A stretch of DNA of 64,000 nucleotides from Flavobacterium sp. Leaf82 (GTDB lineage: Bacteria; Bacteroidota; Bacteroidia; Flavobacteriales; Flavobacteriaceae), in the NCBI RefSeq assembly GCF_001422725.1, contig NZ_LMMA01000001.1, positions 312,691-376,690 on the forward strand, written 5' to 3'. The notes below the pieces were generated by a model that searched no databases, was not told the origin of the DNA, and saw only the letters and a list, made by a program, of their open reading frames with translations. This document shows, in pieces, positions 6,885-16,013 of the stretch (positions are counted from its first letter, which is position 1; each line of letters begins with the position of its first letter). Position numbers and translations under genes: made by a program.

Positions 6885-8397
6885 AAAGTTTCTTAGGTTT
6901 GAATTTTTACTACTATTTGCTGTATTTGTTATTGCAACCTGCGGACTTGTTTATGAACTTGTCGCGGGTACATTAGCCAGTTATTTACTAGGAGATTCAG
7001 TCAAACAATTTTCGTTTATTATTGGCGTTTACCTGTTTTCTATGGGTATTGGCTCTTTCTTTTCTAAGTTTTTCCATAAAAACCTGCTCAATACATTTGT
7101 CGAGATCGAGATATTAGTGGGGTTAATTGGCGGATTGAGTTCTGTCGTTTTATTTTTATTGTTCGAAAGCGTCGAGTACTTTCAGTTCATCTTGTATTTA
7201 CTGGTTTTTATAACCGGATTTTTAGTGGGACTGGAAATTCCGCTTTTAATGAATATCCTCAAAGACAAAGTCGAATTCAGGGATCTGGTTTCTAATGTTT
7301 TTACGTTCGATTATATTGGCGCTTTACTGGCATCGATTCTTTTTCCTTTAATTCTGGTTCCAAAACTAGGAATAATGGGAACCTCGCTATTCTTTGGTAT
7401 GATAAACGTAAGTATTGCCATTGCGTTGTGTTTTCTTTTAAAAAGAGAATTAAAAAACAGCTATTTCTTGAAAGCAAAAGCCATTTTTTCATTTATCATA
7501 TTATTGAGTGTTTTCATGTTTTCTGATGGTATTCTGGCATATTCAGAAGGAAAACTTTACGGCGAAAACATCATTTATACGAATTCAACTCCTTATCAAA
7601 GAATTGTTTTAACGCACAATAAAAGCGATTACAGGCTTTATTTAAACAACAACCTGCAATTTAGTTCTGCTGATGAATATCGGTATCACGAAGCTCTTGT
7701 GCATCCGGTAATGTCGATTGCTAAAAATGTCAAACATGTTTTGGTTTTGGGCGGAGGAGATGGTTTGGCAGTCCGTGAAATTTTAAAATACAAAGACGTT
7801 CAAAAAGTTACGCTTGTCGATCTGGATCAGGGAATGACAAAATTGTTTAAAACCAATAAAGTACTAACAGATTTTAATAAAGGCTCGCTTAATAATCCAA
7901 AAGTTACCGTCATTAATACCGATGCTTATATTTGGGCAAAAAGCTGCAAAGAAAAGTTTGACGTTGCTATTATCGATTTTCCGGATCCATCCAATTATAG
8001 TTTAGGAAAATTGTATTCGCTGAATTTTTATCAAACCCTAAAAACGATTCTGCAACCAGATGCAGCAGTTGTTATACAAACTACATCACCGTATTTTGCG
8101 CCAAAATCATTTTGGTGTATCAATAAAACTGTGATGCAGGTTTTTCCTCAGGTTGATGCCTATCACGCGTATGTTCCTTCGTTTGGAGAATGGGGTTATA
8201 CGATCGCAATAAACGGTTTTGGAACTACATTTAATACAGTAAACAGAAAAGCTGACGGACTAAAATTCTACAATTATCAGTTTGACAGATTTAATTATTT
8301 TACCAATGATATGATCTCAAATGAAATTGAAATCAATCGATTAGACAACCAAATTTTAGTACGCTATTTCGATGAAGAATGGGGAAAATTACAGTAA
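6877..8397 (+). CDS. Membrane-anchored spermidine-synthase-like aminopropyltransferase
   Basis: 506 residues from the ATG at 6877 (a GTG at 6865 in the same frame is less likely). The first 210 residues form about seven membrane helices. Residues about 230-480 are a spermidine-synthase Rossmann domain: YQRIVLTH, DEYRYHEALVHP (substrate loop with Tyr, His, Glu), VLVLGGGDGLAVREIL (AdoMet-binding glycine loop), VTLVDLD, and the catalytic-type IIDFPDPSNY. With decarboxy-AdoMet from the SpeD homologue two genes earlier, the likely reaction is transfer of an aminopropyl group to a polyamine or another amine at the membrane. The acceptor is unknown. Overlaps both neighbours (8 bp and 26 bp). Confidence 0.88.
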   Translation: MGKKFLRFEFLLLFAVFVIATCGLVYELVAGTLASYLLGDSVKQFSFIIGVYLFSMGIGSFFSKFFHKNLLNTFVEIEILVGLIGGLSSVVLFLLFESVEYFQFILYLLVFITGFLVGLEIPLLMNILKDKVEFRDLVSNVFTFDYIGALLASILFPLILVPKLGIMGTSLFFGMINVSIAIALCFLLKRELKNSYFLKAKAIFSFIILLSVFMFSDGILAYSEGKLYGENIIYTNSTPYQRIVLTHNKSDYRLYLNNNLQFSSADEYRYHEALVHPVMSIAKNVKHVLVLGGGDGLAVREILKYKDVQKVTLVDLDQGMTKLFKTNKVLTDFNKGSLNNPKVTVINTDAYIWAKSCKEKFDVAIIDFPDPSNYSLGKLYSLNFYQTLKTILQPDAAVVIQTTSPYFAPKSFWCINKTVMQVFPQVDAYHAYVPSFGEWGYTIAINGFGTTFNTVNRKADGLKFYNYQFDRFNYFTNDMISNEIEINRLDNQILVRYFDEEWGKLQ

Positions 8398-10000
8398 ATC
8401 AAGGCGCAGTTTTGTAAAAGGAATTGGAGCTTCGTTATTGTTGATTCCGTTTCTGCAATTTTGTTCTGATAAAATTATTCAGCTGTTACTTCGTTTGTCC
8501 GGAACGAATCATCTTTTGGGACATCGATTATGGATAAAAGATTTTCCAAAACCAACGACCCAAATTCATATTCCGTATCTGATTGTAGGTGGTGGAATTT
8601 CTGGTTTAAGTGCAGCACGACAATTTCATAAAAAAGGAATTTCTGATTTTCTTTTAATTGAATTAGAAGGACATTTAGGCGGAAATTCATCCAACGGAGA
8701 AAATAAGTATTCTAAATTTCCACTTGGCGCGCATTATTTGCCTTTGCCCAATTTTAAAGATAAAGAATTATTACAGTTTCTTGAAGAAGAAAAAATTATT
8801 CTGAGTTATGATTCTAAAGGATTTCCTGTATTTGATGAATTGCAATTATCATTTGCTCCAGATGAACGTTTATTTTACAAAAATAACTGGCAAGAAGGCG
8901 TTGTACCAAAAGAAGGAAACCCAAAAAATCAGGATTTAGAGTTTCAGCGATTTTTTAAAGTAATGGACACTTTCCGCGAAGGAAAAGGAAACGACGGAAA
9001 GTACTTATTTGATATTCCGCTTCATCTTTCATCTGAAGATATTGCAACCAGAAATTTAGATAAAATCACGATGAAAGAATGGTTTGAAACGAACAATTTC
9101 AAAGCAGAACCTTTATTCAATTATATCGATTATTGTTGCAAAGACGATTTTGGACTCGGAATAAACTATGTTTCGGCTTGGGCTGGAATTCATTATTTTG
9201 CCGGACGAAAACAAGATGCGACTTCAGATAAAAAAGATAGCGTTTTGACGTGGCCGGAAGGAAACGCCAGATTAGCTTCTCATCTAAAAAAATACACGGA
9301 CCAGAAAACGTTGAAAAATCATTTGGTTTACGAGGTAAAAGTCGAAAAAGATAAAGTTGTTGCCAAAGCATTTGATGATATCAAAAAGGTTTCGGTACAA
9401 ATTATTGCAGACAAAGTAATCATGGCAACCCCGCAGTTTGTAAATCAGTATTTGATAAAAGAGCGCAAAGAATTTACAAAAGAGTTTCATTATACACCGT
9501 GGCTTTTAGCGACCTTAACCGTGCCAGATTTAGCAGATAATTATAGTTTTCCGCTTTGTTGGGATAATGTTATTTACGATGCAAAAGGTTTGGGTTATGT
9601 TTATGATCAGCATCAGTCTTTGAATCAGGTTCAGACAAAAAAAGTGATTACATATTACTATAGTTTCTCTTCGTCTGATTTAAAAAAGTCACGAAAAGAA
9701 CTTTATAAAAAAGATAAAGAATATTGGAAACAATTTGTTTTTAATGATCTGAAAATTGCTCATCCTGATATTGAAGAATGTACAGAACAAATGGAGGTTT
9801 TTTTACTAGGACACGGGATGGTAAGTCCTGCTCCGGGATTTATTTTTGGTGAAGCTAAAGAACAAGCCTCAGAAAGCATTGAGAATAAGATTTATTTTGC
9901 CCACACTGATTTATCCGGAATATCTATTTTTGAAGAAGCTTTTCATCACGGAATTAATATAGTAAACCAAATTTTAGATGAAACAACCCTGGATTCATAA
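8372..10000 (+). CDS. Twin-arginine-exported FAD-dependent amine-oxidase-like protein
   Basis: 542 residues. The N-terminus is a twin-arginine signal (SRRSFVKGIGA, then LLLIPFLQF), so the folded flavoprotein is probably exported or membrane-attached. The FAD-binding motif follows near residue 70 (YLIVGGGISGLSAARQF ... FLLIELEGHLGGNSS), as in flavin amine oxidases and phytoene-desaturase-like enzymes. The C-terminus has the second FAD contact (IYFAHTDLSGISIFEEAFHH). Its start overlaps the aminopropyltransferase gene by 26 bp. In this setting, oxidation of the aminopropylated product is a reasonable inference, but the substrate is not shown by sequence. Confidence 0.85.
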   Translation: MKNGENYSKSRRSFVKGIGASLLLIPFLQFCSDKIIQLLLRLSGTNHLLGHRLWIKDFPKPTTQIHIPYLIVGGGISGLSAARQFHKKGISDFLLIELEGHLGGNSSNGENKYSKFPLGAHYLPLPNFKDKELLQFLEEEKIILSYDSKGFPVFDELQLSFAPDERLFYKNNWQEGVVPKEGNPKNQDLEFQRFFKVMDTFREGKGNDGKYLFDIPLHLSSEDIATRNLDKITMKEWFETNNFKAEPLFNYIDYCCKDDFGLGINYVSAWAGIHYFAGRKQDATSDKKDSVLTWPEGNARLASHLKKYTDQKTLKNHLVYEVKVEKDKVVAKAFDDIKKVSVQIIADKVIMATPQFVNQYLIKERKEFTKEFHYTPWLLATLTVPDLADNYSFPLCWDNVIYDAKGLGYVYDQHQSLNQVQTKKVITYYYSFSSSDLKKSRKELYKKDKEYWKQFVFNDLKIAHPDIEECTEQMEVFLLGHGMVSPAPGFIFGEAKEQASESIENKIYFAHTDLSGISIFEEAFHHGINIVNQILDETTLDS

Positions 10001-11015
10001 AGCCAAAACCGATTTTGCATTCATAATTGGACCATCATTTTTTGTATTGGCGATTGTGTTTTTATTTCAGGATTATATTACCGAAATTGAAAATAAATAC
10101 TCCTTCTATACCTGGCTTTTTTTAATTGTTTTTATTGATGTTGCCCATGTTTATGCAACATTATTCAAAACATATTTTGTAGCAGACGAATTTAAAAAGA
10201 ACAAAAAAAGATTATTGCTTTTGCCAACAATTTGTTTTGCAATTGGGATCATTCTTTTCTCTTTTGGCAGTTTGGTTTTTTGGTCTTTTTTGGCGTATGT
10301 TGCTGTATTTCATTTTATAAGGCAACAATATGGTTTTATGCGATTGTATGCCAGAAACGAAGAAAAAACAAGAATTTCTGTTGCTATAGATAATCTGGCG
10401 ATTTATGCTTCAACCGGATATCCAATGTTATATTGGTTTTTTTCTTCTAAAAGAAAATTCAACTGGTTTGTAGAGAACGAGTTTTTTCGATTTGAGAATG
10501 CATTTTTATTAGAAATCCTATTTTGGATTTATGTGATTATCCTATCGATTTATGGAATCTATACCATTAATAAAAGCATTAGAAATAAGTTTTTTAATAT
10601 TCCTAAAAATGCCATTATTCTGGGAACCGCACTTTCCTGGTATTTTGGAATTGTCTATTTTAATAATGATCTTATTTTTACTTTGCTAAATGTCGTTTCT
10701 CACGGAATTCCTTATATGGCATTAGTATATTTTAGAGAAATCGAAAATACGCCAAACAAAAGTCAGCGAGTTTTTAAAGGTTTAAAAACATATAATGTAA
10801 TCTTTATATATATTCTGATTTTATTAGTAATTGCTTTTACAGAAGAATTTTTATGGGAAGTTTTAGTCTGGAACGAAAATATTTCATTCAGAATATTTGA
10901 CTTCTCTTCGTGGCAATTTTTACTCGTACCATTATTAAGTGTGCCTCAATTTACTCATTATTTACTTGACGGATTCATCTGGAAATCGAACAAAAAAGCA
11001 GTTAAAACTTCTTGA
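9978..11015 (+). CDS. Multipass membrane protein of unknown function with conserved-looking His motifs
   Basis: 345 residues with about eight to nine hydrophobic helices. Histidines lie at or in the helices: DVAHVYATLF (about 57), AVFHFIRQQYG (about 114), VSHGIPYMALVYF (about 240) and PQFTHYLLDGFIWK near the C-terminus. Intramembrane His spread over several helices suggests a metal or heme site, or a membrane oxidase/hydroxylase fold, but no family is recognised. The start overlaps the FAD-protein gene by 23 bp, making this the last gene of the run. It could be the redox partner of the exported flavoprotein. Confidence 0.75.
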   Translation: MKQPWIHKAKTDFAFIIGPSFFVLAIVFLFQDYITEIENKYSFYTWLFLIVFIDVAHVYATLFKTYFVADEFKKNKKRLLLLPTICFAIGIILFSFGSLVFWSFLAYVAVFHFIRQQYGFMRLYARNEEKTRISVAIDNLAIYASTGYPMLYWFFSSKRKFNWFVENEFFRFENAFLLEILFWIYVIILSIYGIYTINKSIRNKFFNIPKNAIILGTALSWYFGIVYFNNDLIFTLLNVVSHGIPYMALVYFREIENTPNKSQRVFKGLKTYNVIFIYILILLVIAFTEEFLWEVLVWNENISFRIFDFSSWQFLLVPLLSVPQFTHYLLDGFIWKSNKKAVKTS

Positions 11016-11062
11016 TATACAGTTTTTTATTTTATTGCTTTTGTTCTAAAAAAAGATTTATC

Positions 11063-11818
11063 TTAATCCTGTAATATCATTTTTACTTTAGGTAAAATAC
11101 GTTCAACAAATAAGCTGTAAGCGCCAGCCGAAGGATGTAAACCATCTGAAGCTACTAAATTAGGATTTTCAAGACCTTTTCTGGTAATGTCTGTAATAGA
11201 TACAAAAGAGACTCCATTTGTTACACAATAATGCTCTGCAAAAGAGTTGTATTGATTTATTTCATTTGAGATTCTCATGCCCTGACCTTGCATTTGAGTC
11301 GTTCCAAATGTGGTATAAGCATAATCTGGAATCGAAATAACAAGAACATTTTTTTTGTCTCCCTTTGCCAGCATAATTGCTTTTGTTATCAATGCCGGAA
11401 ATTCTTTTTCATAAATAGCAAAATCCCTCCCTTGATATTGGTTGTTTACACCAATTAAAAGAGTGACTAAATCATAATTAGAATCCGGGTTTTGATTGTT
11501 TATTGCAGCAACTAAGTTAGTCGTAGTCCAACCGGTTTTCGCAATTATTTTTAAAGAAAAGTTGCTTTGCGGATAAATAGCTTTTAAGCTCGATTTTAAC
11601 TGTTCCGGATAACGGCAAGTTTCACAAACGCTTTCGCCTATGGTATAACTGTCTCCCAATGCCAGATAATTTACGGTATTTGGCAAAGGCAACGGGTTGT
11701 TAGGAACTTCTGTTACAGGAGGTATTGTAGTAGTCGTTGACTTTGTTTCGTCAGAACTGCAGCTTAAAAGAAAGATTGAAAGAATAACAATAACTATTTG
11801 TTTGAAATGCGGTTTCAT
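11063..11818 (-). CDS. SGNH/GDSL-family hydrolase lipoprotein
   Basis: 251 residues. A lipoprotein signal ends at Cys20 (SIFLLSCSS), followed by a Thr/Pro linker and an SGNH hydrolase domain. Block I is LALGDSYTIG with nucleophile Ser57; block III is LLIGVNNQYQG with the oxyanion Asn; block V is SDGLHPSA with Asp225 and His228. Such enzymes cleave ester bonds in lipids, acetylated glycans or thioesters. An exported, lipid-anchored location is predicted. CETC at about residues 64-67 could form a disulfide. Substrate unknown. It ends facing the end of the 345-residue membrane protein gene. Confidence 0.88.
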   Translation of the reverse strand: MKPHFKQIVIVILSIFLLSCSSDETKSTTTTIPPVTEVPNNPLPLPNTVNYLALGDSYTIGESVCETCRYPEQLKSSLKAIYPQSNFSLKIIAKTGWTTTNLVAAINNQNPDSNYDLVTLLIGVNNQYQGRDFAIYEKEFPALITKAIMLAKGDKKNVLVISIPDYAYTTFGTTQMQGQGMRISNEINQYNSFAEHYCVTNGVSFVSITDITRKGLENPNLVASDGLHPSAGAYSLFVERILPKVKMILQD

Positions 11819-11884
11819 AATTTAGGTAAATTAAGTTTTGGGTCATCTTAAACAAATAGTTACGTTATATAACTTGTTTTGGTT

Positions 11885-12667
11885 TTATACCATTTCTGTT
11901 TTCATCAGAATTTGTTCTTCGATGGCATTCCAGAGACCAATTCGTTTTTCTAAAGCCAGAATAGAAATTTCTTCAACTTCTTTCCATTTCTGGTCATCAT
12001 CTTCGCATAAATCAGTAATCATTTGCATTGCCATTGGTCCATGTTCATCGGCATCTAATTCTATATGTCTTTCAAAATAATAAAGAAGTTTACTCAAATC
12101 AGTATCCGGAAGATTTTTTTGAAAGTTTTTCAGGATCGCGGTAAACATACTCGGAATTAAATCTTCTCTTCCAAAAGTAAATGCAGCAGCAATTTGATGA
12201 GGTTTTCCTTCTTCGATAACTCTAAAAGTAAAATCTAAAAAAGCTTTTATATCCGGATGTAAGGAGCTTTGTTTTATGGCAACAAAAATATTATGCAACG
12301 AATGCACTTCAGATAAAAATGTATTGATTCCGTTTGTATCAGCACCACAATCTTCCATTGCTTCCAGATACATTTCATAATGGCTTTGTCTTCTTCCGTC
12401 GATCGTTAAATCAGTTTCTTCGGCAAGAACAATTTCATTTATTAAATATCTTGTTTCCGAATTTTTTGTAGCAAACCATGGTGTTGTTGTGCAGGTAAGT
12501 TTCGCTTGCAGCGCTTTTAATAAGGACATAAAATCCCAAACAGCAAAAACATGACTTTCAAGGAAACTGTGTAAGTCGTCGATGCTTTGAATTTTATTGT
12601 ATAAAGAATGGTTTAAAAGTTGGTCTTTTTGAGGTTGAATGCTATTGTTTATAGTTTCAATATTCAT
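11885..12667 (-). CDS. DUF3050-family protein (heme-oxygenase-like fold)
   Basis: 260 residues, all-helical with no signal peptide. It matches my memory of DUF3050, common in marine and soil Bacteroidota: opening helix QPQKDQLLNHSLYNKIQSID, SHVFAVWDFMSLLKALQ, NEIVLAEETD and YFERHIELDADEHGPMAM. His and Glu in helices (ESHVF, AEETD, ERHIELDADEHG) fit the helical di-metal or heme-oxygenase-like superfamily, so an oxygenase or oxidase role is possible but not shown. Separated from the acyl-CoA dehydrogenase gene by a terminator hairpin, so probably transcribed alone. Confidence 0.85.
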   Translation of the reverse strand: MNIETINNSIQPQKDQLLNHSLYNKIQSIDDLHSFLESHVFAVWDFMSLLKALQAKLTCTTTPWFATKNSETRYLINEIVLAEETDLTIDGRRQSHYEMYLEAMEDCGADTNGINTFLSEVHSLHNIFVAIKQSSLHPDIKAFLDFTFRVIEEGKPHQIAAAFTFGREDLIPSMFTAILKNFQKNLPDTDLSKLLYYFERHIELDADEHGPMAMQMITDLCEDDDQKWKEVEEISILALEKRIGLWNAIEEQILMKTEMV

Positions 12668-12690
12668 TTTCGTAAATTTTGTGCAAATAT

Positions 12691-12720
12691 AAAAAGCTTC
12701 TCGGTTAGAAGAAGCTTTTT
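12691..12720 (-). terminator. Terminator downstream of the acyl-CoA dehydrogenase gene
   Basis: Perfect 11-bp inverted repeat (12691-12701 and 12710-12720, AAAAAGCTTCT / AGAAGCTTTTT) with an 8-base loop, directly after the dehydrogenase gene on the minus strand and upstream of the DUF3050 gene. Confidence 0.7.
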
Positions 12721-12754
12721 ATATTGTTTTTGTATATATTTTAATAGTTATTTA

Positions 12755-13933
12755 CTATTTAAAAGCTGGAATTCCAGTTACATCCATTCCTGTAATTAAC
12801 AAATGAATGTCGTGAGTTCCTTCATAAGTAATTACACTTTCAAGGTTCATCATATGGCGCATAATCGAGTATTCACCCGTAATTCCCATTCCTCCCAACA
12901 TTTGTCTGGCCTCTCTGGCGATATGAATTGCCATATCTACATTGTTACGTTTTGCCATTGAAATTTGAGAAGTTGTAGCTTTTCCTTCATTTCTCAAAAC
13001 ACCTAAACGCCAGGTTAATAATTGCGCTTTTGTAATTTCGGTAATCATTTCTGCCAGTTTTTTCTGCTGTAATTGTGTTCCTCCAATTGGTTTTCCAAAC
13101 TGGATTCTTTCTTTAGAATAACGCAAAGCAGTATCATAACAGTCCATTGCAGCACCAATTGCTCCCCAGGCAATACCATATCGGGCTGAATCTAAACAGC
13201 CAAGCGGAGCGCCTAAACCGGATTTATTAGGTAATAAGTTTTCTTTAGGAACTTTTACATTATCAAAAATCAATTCTCCGGTTGATGATGCACGAAGTGA
13301 CCATTTATTATGGGTTTCAGGAGTCGTAAAACCCTCCATGCCGCGTTCTACGATCAATCCGTGAATTCTTCCTTCTTCATTTTTTGCCCAAACAACAGCA
13401 ATATCAGCAAAAGGAGCATTAGAAATCCACATTTTGGCACCATTTAAAAGATAATGATCTCCCATATCCTTAAAATTGGTAATCATACTTCCCGGATCAG
13501 AACCGTGATCTGGTTCAGTCAGTCCAAAGCAGCCCATGAATTCTCCTGTTGCCAGTTTTGGTAAATATTTCATGCGTTGCTCTTCGTTTCCGTATTTCCA
13601 GATTGGATACATCACTAACGAAGACTGAACAGATGAAGTCGATCTTACACCAGAATCTCCGCGCTCGATTTCCTGCATAATCAAACCATATGAAATTTGA
13701 TCTAATCCTGCACCGCCATATTCAACAGGAATGTAAGGTCCAAAACCACCTATTTCTCCAAGTCCTTTTATAATTTGTTTTGGAAATTCTGCTTTTTGAG
13801 CATATTCTTCTATAATAGGAGAAACTTCTCTTTTGACCCATGCACGAGCAGATTCGCGAACTAATTTATGTTCGTCTGTAAGTAAATCGTCTAGGTTATA
13901 ATAATCGGGAGCTTGAAATAAGTCTGGTTTCAT
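12755..13933 (-). CDS. Acyl-CoA dehydrogenase, glutaryl-CoA dehydrogenase type
   Basis: 392 residues, full-length acyl-CoA dehydrogenase. Signatures: GCFGLTEPDHGSDPGSM (FAD/substrate strand), the middle beta-domain, QLQQKKLAEMITEI, and the C-terminal YEGTHDIHLLITG with catalytic Glu371. The YEGTHDIH and DVTGIPAF endings resemble glutaryl-CoA dehydrogenase, which oxidises and decarboxylates glutaryl-CoA to crotonyl-CoA in lysine and tryptophan breakdown. The Arg that normally binds the glutaryl carboxylate was not checked, so a related short-chain acyl-CoA substrate is possible. A minus-strand CAAATTTA at 13954-13961 (TAAATTTG) may be its -7 element. Cytosolic flavoprotein. Confidence 0.88.
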   Translation of the reverse strand: MKPDLFQAPDYYNLDDLLTDEHKLVRESARAWVKREVSPIIEEYAQKAEFPKQIIKGLGEIGGFGPYIPVEYGGAGLDQISYGLIMQEIERGDSGVRSTSSVQSSLVMYPIWKYGNEEQRMKYLPKLATGEFMGCFGLTEPDHGSDPGSMITNFKDMGDHYLLNGAKMWISNAPFADIAVVWAKNEEGRIHGLIVERGMEGFTTPETHNKWSLRASSTGELIFDNVKVPKENLLPNKSGLGAPLGCLDSARYGIAWGAIGAAMDCYDTALRYSKERIQFGKPIGGTQLQQKKLAEMITEITKAQLLTWRLGVLRNEGKATTSQISMAKRNNVDMAIHIAREARQMLGGMGITGEYSIMRHMMNLESVITYEGTHDIHLLITGMDVTGIPAFK

Positions 13934-14099
13934 TTTTTGATAGTTTTACAAAACAAATTTACGTAATAAAAATATAACAAAACAACGTTAAATTGTTATA
14001 TTTTTTTCAATGTTAAAGAAGAAAAATAATATAAAGACGAATAAATTTTAGTTTATTGAAAATTTATAAGCTATTTTTGAGATTCCAAAAACAATTTTA

Positions 14100-15848
14100 A
14101 TGAGGCTGATCATCTCTTTTTTACTCTTTTTTGTTCTGAATAGTGCATTTGCTCAGCAAAAAAGTGCTTTAACAGAACAAGAGTATCTCGTATTACAAGA
14201 CAAAATTCGATTAAATATTAATGTAAACGTCGATAGTGCTGTAGTATATGCTAATAAAATGGCAAAATCCAACAATTATAAACATTTGGCTTTCTCAAAT
14301 GGAGCATTGTCATATTTATTCCAGTTGAAAGGAAATACAGTAAAATCAAAACAAAAATATCAGCTTGCATTTGATTATTTGGATAAAATGCCGGACACAG
14401 ATGATAAAATTCAATTAAAATCATACTTATATAATTACGCCGGCTTATCAGAATGGAAAAGAGGAAATTTTAGTGGAGCCTTAGATAATTACCAGCAAGG
14501 AATCAAACTTTCGACCCAAATTAGAGATGTTATTCAAATTGTAAAATTCAAAAATAATATAGCCTCCATAAATGATGCCGTAGGTAATTATCGTTTAGCC
14601 ATTAAAGATCTACGACAACTTAATGATTTTGTGGATAAAAATGAAGGAGTTTACACCAGAGAACAATATTTAAATAATAAAAGTAATATCAATCTGAGTT
14701 TGGCAGGTTCATATGAAAACTTTTATATGAAAAACTCTAAAGAAAGGCTTTTACTGGACTCAGCAGAATATTTTTATAAAAAAACAATAAGTTATTCACA
14801 GAATTTTACAGATAACAAGATTGTGGCAAAGTTAAGCCTGGGTAACATTTATAGCGTACTTAAGGAATATGAAAATGCCGAAAAAACCTATTATGATATT
14901 GTTTTTCTGGCGCACCAAAATAATATGCAGCAACTGTTATGTTCTGCAAATTATAATTTAGGCGACATTTATTATACTACAAAAAAGTATGATAAAGCAT
15001 TGGTGTTTTTTAAAAAATCAGATTCAATTGGTGCGATCACAAAGAGCAATGAACTGGATTATTTAAAGTCAAATTATTTTCAGGCAAAAATTTACAACAT
15101 CCTCAAAGAGCCAGATTTGGCTTATAAACATTCAAAAATTTATTTGGATAATTATGAAAAATCCGAAGCCAAATTAAACGATCAGATTCTGGAAGTAAAT
15201 TACAAACTAGGAGTTGGAGGTTTGACAGATGAGATGGTTACCATCAGGGAAAAATATAAATACGACGTTTTTTTAACTAAAGCGTTGAGAGTGTTTTATG
15301 TCGTTTTATTTGTTGGAATTGTTTTTTTATTAATTAAAAATATAAGAGATAAAAATAAGGCACATAAAAAGATGAATGCCCTGATAGAAGAATTTAAAGC
15401 CAATCTGGAAAAGAAAAACCAACCAGAAATAGAGGAGGTTTTAATTGAACACGAAGAGGGAGAAGTGCATTCTAAAAAAGAAAATGTCAATTTAAGTATT
15501 GATGAAGCCAAAGAAAACAAAATAGTTGAGAAACTGTTAGCGCTCGAAAACAAACACGAATATCTAAATGCCGATTTTACGCTGCCTTATGTGGCTAAAA
15601 AGATAAAAACAAATACAACTTATTTATCCTATGTCGTCAATAAACGATTTGGTAAATCATTTGGAGAATATTCGAATGAACTTAAAATTAATTATGTGAT
15701 TAACGAAATGATTACCAATCACATGTATCGAAAATATTCTACTCAGGCAATTGCAGAAAGCGTAGGATTTAAAAATGCAGTATCATTTGCTAAATCATTT
15801 CGCAAAAGAACTGGAGTATCTCCAGCTCAATTTGCGAATAATTTATAA
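14100..15848 (+). CDS. TPR-membrane-AraC-type one-component regulator
   Basis: 582 residues. An N-terminal signal (MRLIISFLLFFVLNSAFAQQ) is followed by about 340 residues of tetratricopeptide-like helices (SYLFQLKGNTVKSKQKYQLA, GNIYSVLKEYENAEKTYYDI, GDIYYTTKKYDKALVFFKKS). One membrane helix lies near 396-412 (ALRVFYVVLFVGIVFLLI), then an acidic linker and a C-terminal AraC helix-turn-helix (YVAKKIKTNTTYLSYVVNKR, SVGFKNAVSFAKSFRKRTGV). The layout implies a periplasmic TPR sensor passing a signal to a cytosolic DNA-binding domain. No target is obvious; the export cluster starts just downstream but on the other strand. Confidence 0.88.
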   Translation: MRLIISFLLFFVLNSAFAQQKSALTEQEYLVLQDKIRLNINVNVDSAVVYANKMAKSNNYKHLAFSNGALSYLFQLKGNTVKSKQKYQLAFDYLDKMPDTDDKIQLKSYLYNYAGLSEWKRGNFSGALDNYQQGIKLSTQIRDVIQIVKFKNNIASINDAVGNYRLAIKDLRQLNDFVDKNEGVYTREQYLNNKSNINLSLAGSYENFYMKNSKERLLLDSAEYFYKKTISYSQNFTDNKIVAKLSLGNIYSVLKEYENAEKTYYDIVFLAHQNNMQQLLCSANYNLGDIYYTTKKYDKALVFFKKSDSIGAITKSNELDYLKSNYFQAKIYNILKEPDLAYKHSKIYLDNYEKSEAKLNDQILEVNYKLGVGGLTDEMVTIREKYKYDVFLTKALRVFYVVLFVGIVFLLIKNIRDKNKAHKKMNALIEEFKANLEKKNQPEIEEVLIEHEEGEVHSKKENVNLSIDEAKENKIVEKLLALENKHEYLNADFTLPYVAKKIKTNTTYLSYVVNKRFGKSFGEYSNELKINYVINEMITNHMYRKYSTQAIAESVGFKNAVSFAKSFRKRTGVSPAQFANNL

Positions 15849-15880
15849 TTAAAAATAATTATTTTATAAAATAATATCTC

Positions 15881-16009
15881 TTAAGGACGACCACTTCCGT
15901 TCCCATTTCCTTTTGTAGGCTCTTCGTCCCCGCCATGAATCGTTTTTTGTTGTTTTTTTGATAATTTTTCATTTTCAAAATCTTCGAAATTCAATTTACA
16001 ATTTTTCAT
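15881..16009 (-). CDS. Double-glycine-leader peptide 1 (42 aa)
   Basis: Short gene read from the ATG at 16009. Leader MKNCKLNFEDFENEKLSKKQ then QKTIHGG; predicted core after Gly-Gly is DEEPTKGNGNGSGRP (15 residues). LSKxQQKxIxGG is shared with two adjacent paralogues and, in looser form, with the Cys-rich peptide at 18281. Double-glycine leaders are cut and exported by C39-peptidase ABC transporters, and one is encoded 2.8 kb away. The core has no Cys, is acidic at its start and ends in a Gly/Asn-rich repeat. It begins 4 bp after the stop of peptide 2, so the three are probably one transcript. Function unknown: bacteriocin-like or signalling. Confidence 0.8.
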   Translation of the reverse strand: MKNCKLNFEDFENEKLSKKQQKTIHGGDEEPTKGNGNGSGRP

Positions 16010-16013
16010 CTTT

